From: Thermoplasmata archaeon
GTDB taxonomy: Archaea; Thermoplasmatota; Thermoplasmata; Thermoplasmatales; Thermoplasmataceae
DNA: 39,473 nt
Direction: 5' to 3'
Assembly (NCBI GenBank): GCA_021799185.1
Contig: JAJZAW010000002.1
Coordinates: 1 to 39,473, forward strand
The notes under the pieces are model-generated. The model was not told the DNA's origin. It saw nothing but the letters and a program-made list of their open reading frames with translations, and searched no databases. Shown piece by piece: positions 37,348-39,473 of this stretch. Made by a program: the position numbers and the translations under genes. Position 1 is the first letter of the stretch. Every line of letters starts with the position of its first letter.

Positions 37348-39453
37348 TCAGATATCTTTCACTGACTTGAAGCCGTAGTCCTTCACTGCGCAGTGGATCA
37401 GGCTTTTCTTGATCTCATTCATGTCTCTGTACCTGGTGGCAGGGTCCGGATCTATGCATCTCATTATCAGGAATTGGAGCGGTTTCCTGACAAGTGGGTT
37501 AACCTTCGAAGGTTCTGTGACCGGCACAGCAGAGGCCTCATTAATCAGAGCAGCCCTGTCCGTATAGAATTTTCCAGAGTTCACACGGCTCTCGATGAAT
37601 ACCTGCCTCCTTGCCAGATTCTTTGCGGATTTGAAGTCGTTGGCAGAGCCTGTGAGAAGATAATACATGACCATTCCGAACTCGTAAACATCATAGGTCT
37701 CATCTGTGTCGTAGTTGCTCATGAGTATTTCAGGAGGGGAATAAAGAACAGAGAACTGCGAGAATACAATATTGCCCAGGCCCCTGATCTTGGCTGAACC
37801 GAAATCAACAATCTTTGGTGTTATGTCGCCCTTTCTTATTGCCTGAATGAGCTTATCCGGGGTTTTGTAATATGACCTAACAGAAAATCCATTGCGGCTC
37901 GCAAACATTATGTTGTCAGGCTTTATGTCGCCATGAAGAATTCTGGCATCATGTGCTTCCTGGAGCCCCTGGGAAACCCTGATTGCAATCTCAAAGAACA
38001 GTTCCATCTGCTTCTGCGTATTGAATTTGAAATTCAAATCTGAAAGTTTGCCTCCCTGAAGCAGTTCCATCACAATTGCAGGTGGATTCTCCTTATATTT
38101 GTCCATCTTTGTCCCATCATCAGGATATGTCCGCAATCCCACCCCAATTATGTTAACCACGTATTTTTTCCCGTTCAGCACCATTACATTCTGGAATTCC
38201 AGCAAAAATTTCCGGAGAAATTCATTATCAAAGGCTATTTTGGTCCCATCAGAGGCAAATGGCTTCAGTATCTTTATTGCCACATCAGGCTCTCCGGCCC
38301 GTGATGCTCTGAGCACATATGCAAAGCCCGTCTCACGGCTGATGATGTCCCTTACAGTATACCCGGAAATCTCCCGGCCAATCCAGTAATCAGGGACATT
38401 TGCAGAGGTGGTAACAACAGGCTGAACCGGTTTCTGGGTGTTCTTGCCAACAGGCGTGGCAGGCACACTGACCGGAGGCTGCTGCCTGGGAGCGTTCCTC
38501 TGCACCTTCACGGTCTTAAGAAGATCATAATTGCCGAGGAAGCTATCCTTCAGCCCGCGTGATATGCGTGCCGCACTGCCAACTACAACCGCGGTAACCA
38601 TCATTCCAGCCAGGAGTGGAATCTGAAAATGGCCCGTATATCCGGATTTGTAGAGAAGCATAATGCTAAGCAGCAAAACTGAGCCATAGAGAACTGTCGC
38701 CTTACCCCCTTTAGTGGCAATGATTCTTCCAAGGATAAATGCCACTGTCAGGACAACAATGGCAATAACCAGCAGGAAATATATTCTGGCCGAAAGAAAT
38801 TCTGAATATTTCAGGCCACCATTCTCAAATGATGCTGGAAGAAGATCAAAATATGAGAGTGCGAAATACCCGGCTATGAGTGGTATCATCGCCCCTGCCA
38901 GTTTCCTTGCCGGGGAAGGCGGCGAGATTCCCCTGAAGATATACACCACTGCTGTAATGGTAATTATCAGAATGATATAGGAGATGGCAAGATAAAGCAG
39001 TGGATATATTACAGTTCCAGGCGCATTTACACCCTTGATGAGGAATATAAGGCTCCCGTTAAATCTGAGGGGCAGAAAAACAATGTTTCCAAGTATTAGC
39101 AACTTTGGGATCTGCCTGTGAAACTTGAAACGCATAAAATATGCTTCCACAGCCACAGTTGGAACAGCCAGGTATAAAACTTCGCGGAAAAACACAGGGA
39201 TGGTATCGAATGACGTCAATCCTTTGTTAATGGCGGGAATGAATATGAGAACCATAAACGAACCAAGAATTATCGCCTCTCCGGATATTCTGTTTTTAAC
39301 TGGAGCCCTTGAGGCTGCGGCAGCAATAAATGCACCCCCTGAAAGCACACCTGCTGCATATGGAAGCCACGCAATTATCTCCAGAAGGTATGCCACCACT
39401 GCTGAAGACATGCCTGGCGAAAGGATGCCAGGATTGATGTTTATGATATCCAT
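37348..39453 (-). CDS. Polytopic membrane protein with C-terminal Ser/Thr protein kinase domain
   Basis: Roughly 9-10 N-terminal hydrophobic segments; kinase motifs VAIKILKP, ARILHGDIKPDNIMF, KIVDFGSAKI, YSPPEIL, YDVYEFGMVMYYLLTG. Confidence 0.92.
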   Translation of the reverse strand: MDIININPGILSPGMSSAVVAYLLEIIAWLPYAAGVLSGGAFIAAAASRAPVKNRISGEAIILGSFMVLIFIPAINKGLTSFDTIPVFFREVLYLAVPTVAVEAYFMRFKFHRQIPKLLILGNIVFLPLRFNGSLIFLIKGVNAPGTVIYPLLYLAISYIILIITITAVVYIFRGISPPSPARKLAGAMIPLIAGYFALSYFDLLPASFENGGLKYSEFLSARIYFLLVIAIVVLTVAFILGRIIATKGGKATVLYGSVLLLSIMLLYKSGYTGHFQIPLLAGMMVTAVVVGSAARISRGLKDSFLGNYDLLKTVKVQRNAPRQQPPVSVPATPVGKNTQKPVQPVVTTSANVPDYWIGREISGYTVRDIISRETGFAYVLRASRAGEPDVAIKILKPFASDGTKIAFDNEFLRKFLLEFQNVMVLNGKKYVVNIIGVGLRTYPDDGTKMDKYKENPPAIVMELLQGGKLSDLNFKFNTQKQMELFFEIAIRVSQGLQEAHDARILHGDIKPDNIMFASRNGFSVRSYYKTPDKLIQAIRKGDITPKIVDFGSAKIRGLGNIVFSQFSVLYSPPEILMSNYDTDETYDVYEFGMVMYYLLTGSANDFKSAKNLARRQVFIESRVNSGKFYTDRAALINEASAVPVTEPSKVNPLVRKPLQFLIMRCIDPDPATRYRDMNEIKKSLIHCAVKDYGFKSVKDI

Positions 39454-39473
39454 AAAAAGCCATGCAAAGAAAA

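Noticed and set aside
1-39473. CRISPR array, transposase, integrase, prophage or toxin-antitoxin system
   Set aside because: No regularly spaced repeats, no transposase or integrase motifs, and no recognisable TA pair were seen; the micro-ORFs at 17633-17867 lack toxin or antitoxin motifs.

Overview
This is an archaeal chromosomal segment, most likely Thermoplasmatales-like. That placement is inferred from the C1:G72 intron-containing tRNA-Tyr, several apparently leaderless promoters and the gene content. I support about 40 protein-coding genes plus one tRNA, and see no CRISPR array, transposon or prophage. Recognisable modules: (i) AMMECR1 / MEMO / AmrS (AmmeMemoRadiSam); (ii) a tyrosine-to-homogentisate catabolic operon (HPPD, FAH-family hydrolase, homogentisate dioxygenase, Fe-alcohol dehydrogenase) divergent from a chlorite dismutase/HemQ-family gene; (iii) a 14-TM-type MFS exporter translationally coupled to a secreted COG1361-like protein; (iv) a DUF211 / VIT-like membrane protein operon led by an unlisted 49-aa ORF; (v) a heme-oxygenase-like diiron protein with a histidine phosphatase; (vi) a polytopic membrane protein with a C-terminal Ser/Thr kinase domain. 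Most worth a second look: the disrupted reading frame at the 5' end of the AmrS radical SAM gene; three copies of the palindrome TGTCNGACA between a winged-helix regulator and unlisted micro-ORFs; the 49-aa ORF overlapping DUF211 by GTGA; and two strong palindromes between HPPD and the Cld-family gene. All family calls come from reading motifs by eye; no database search was run.
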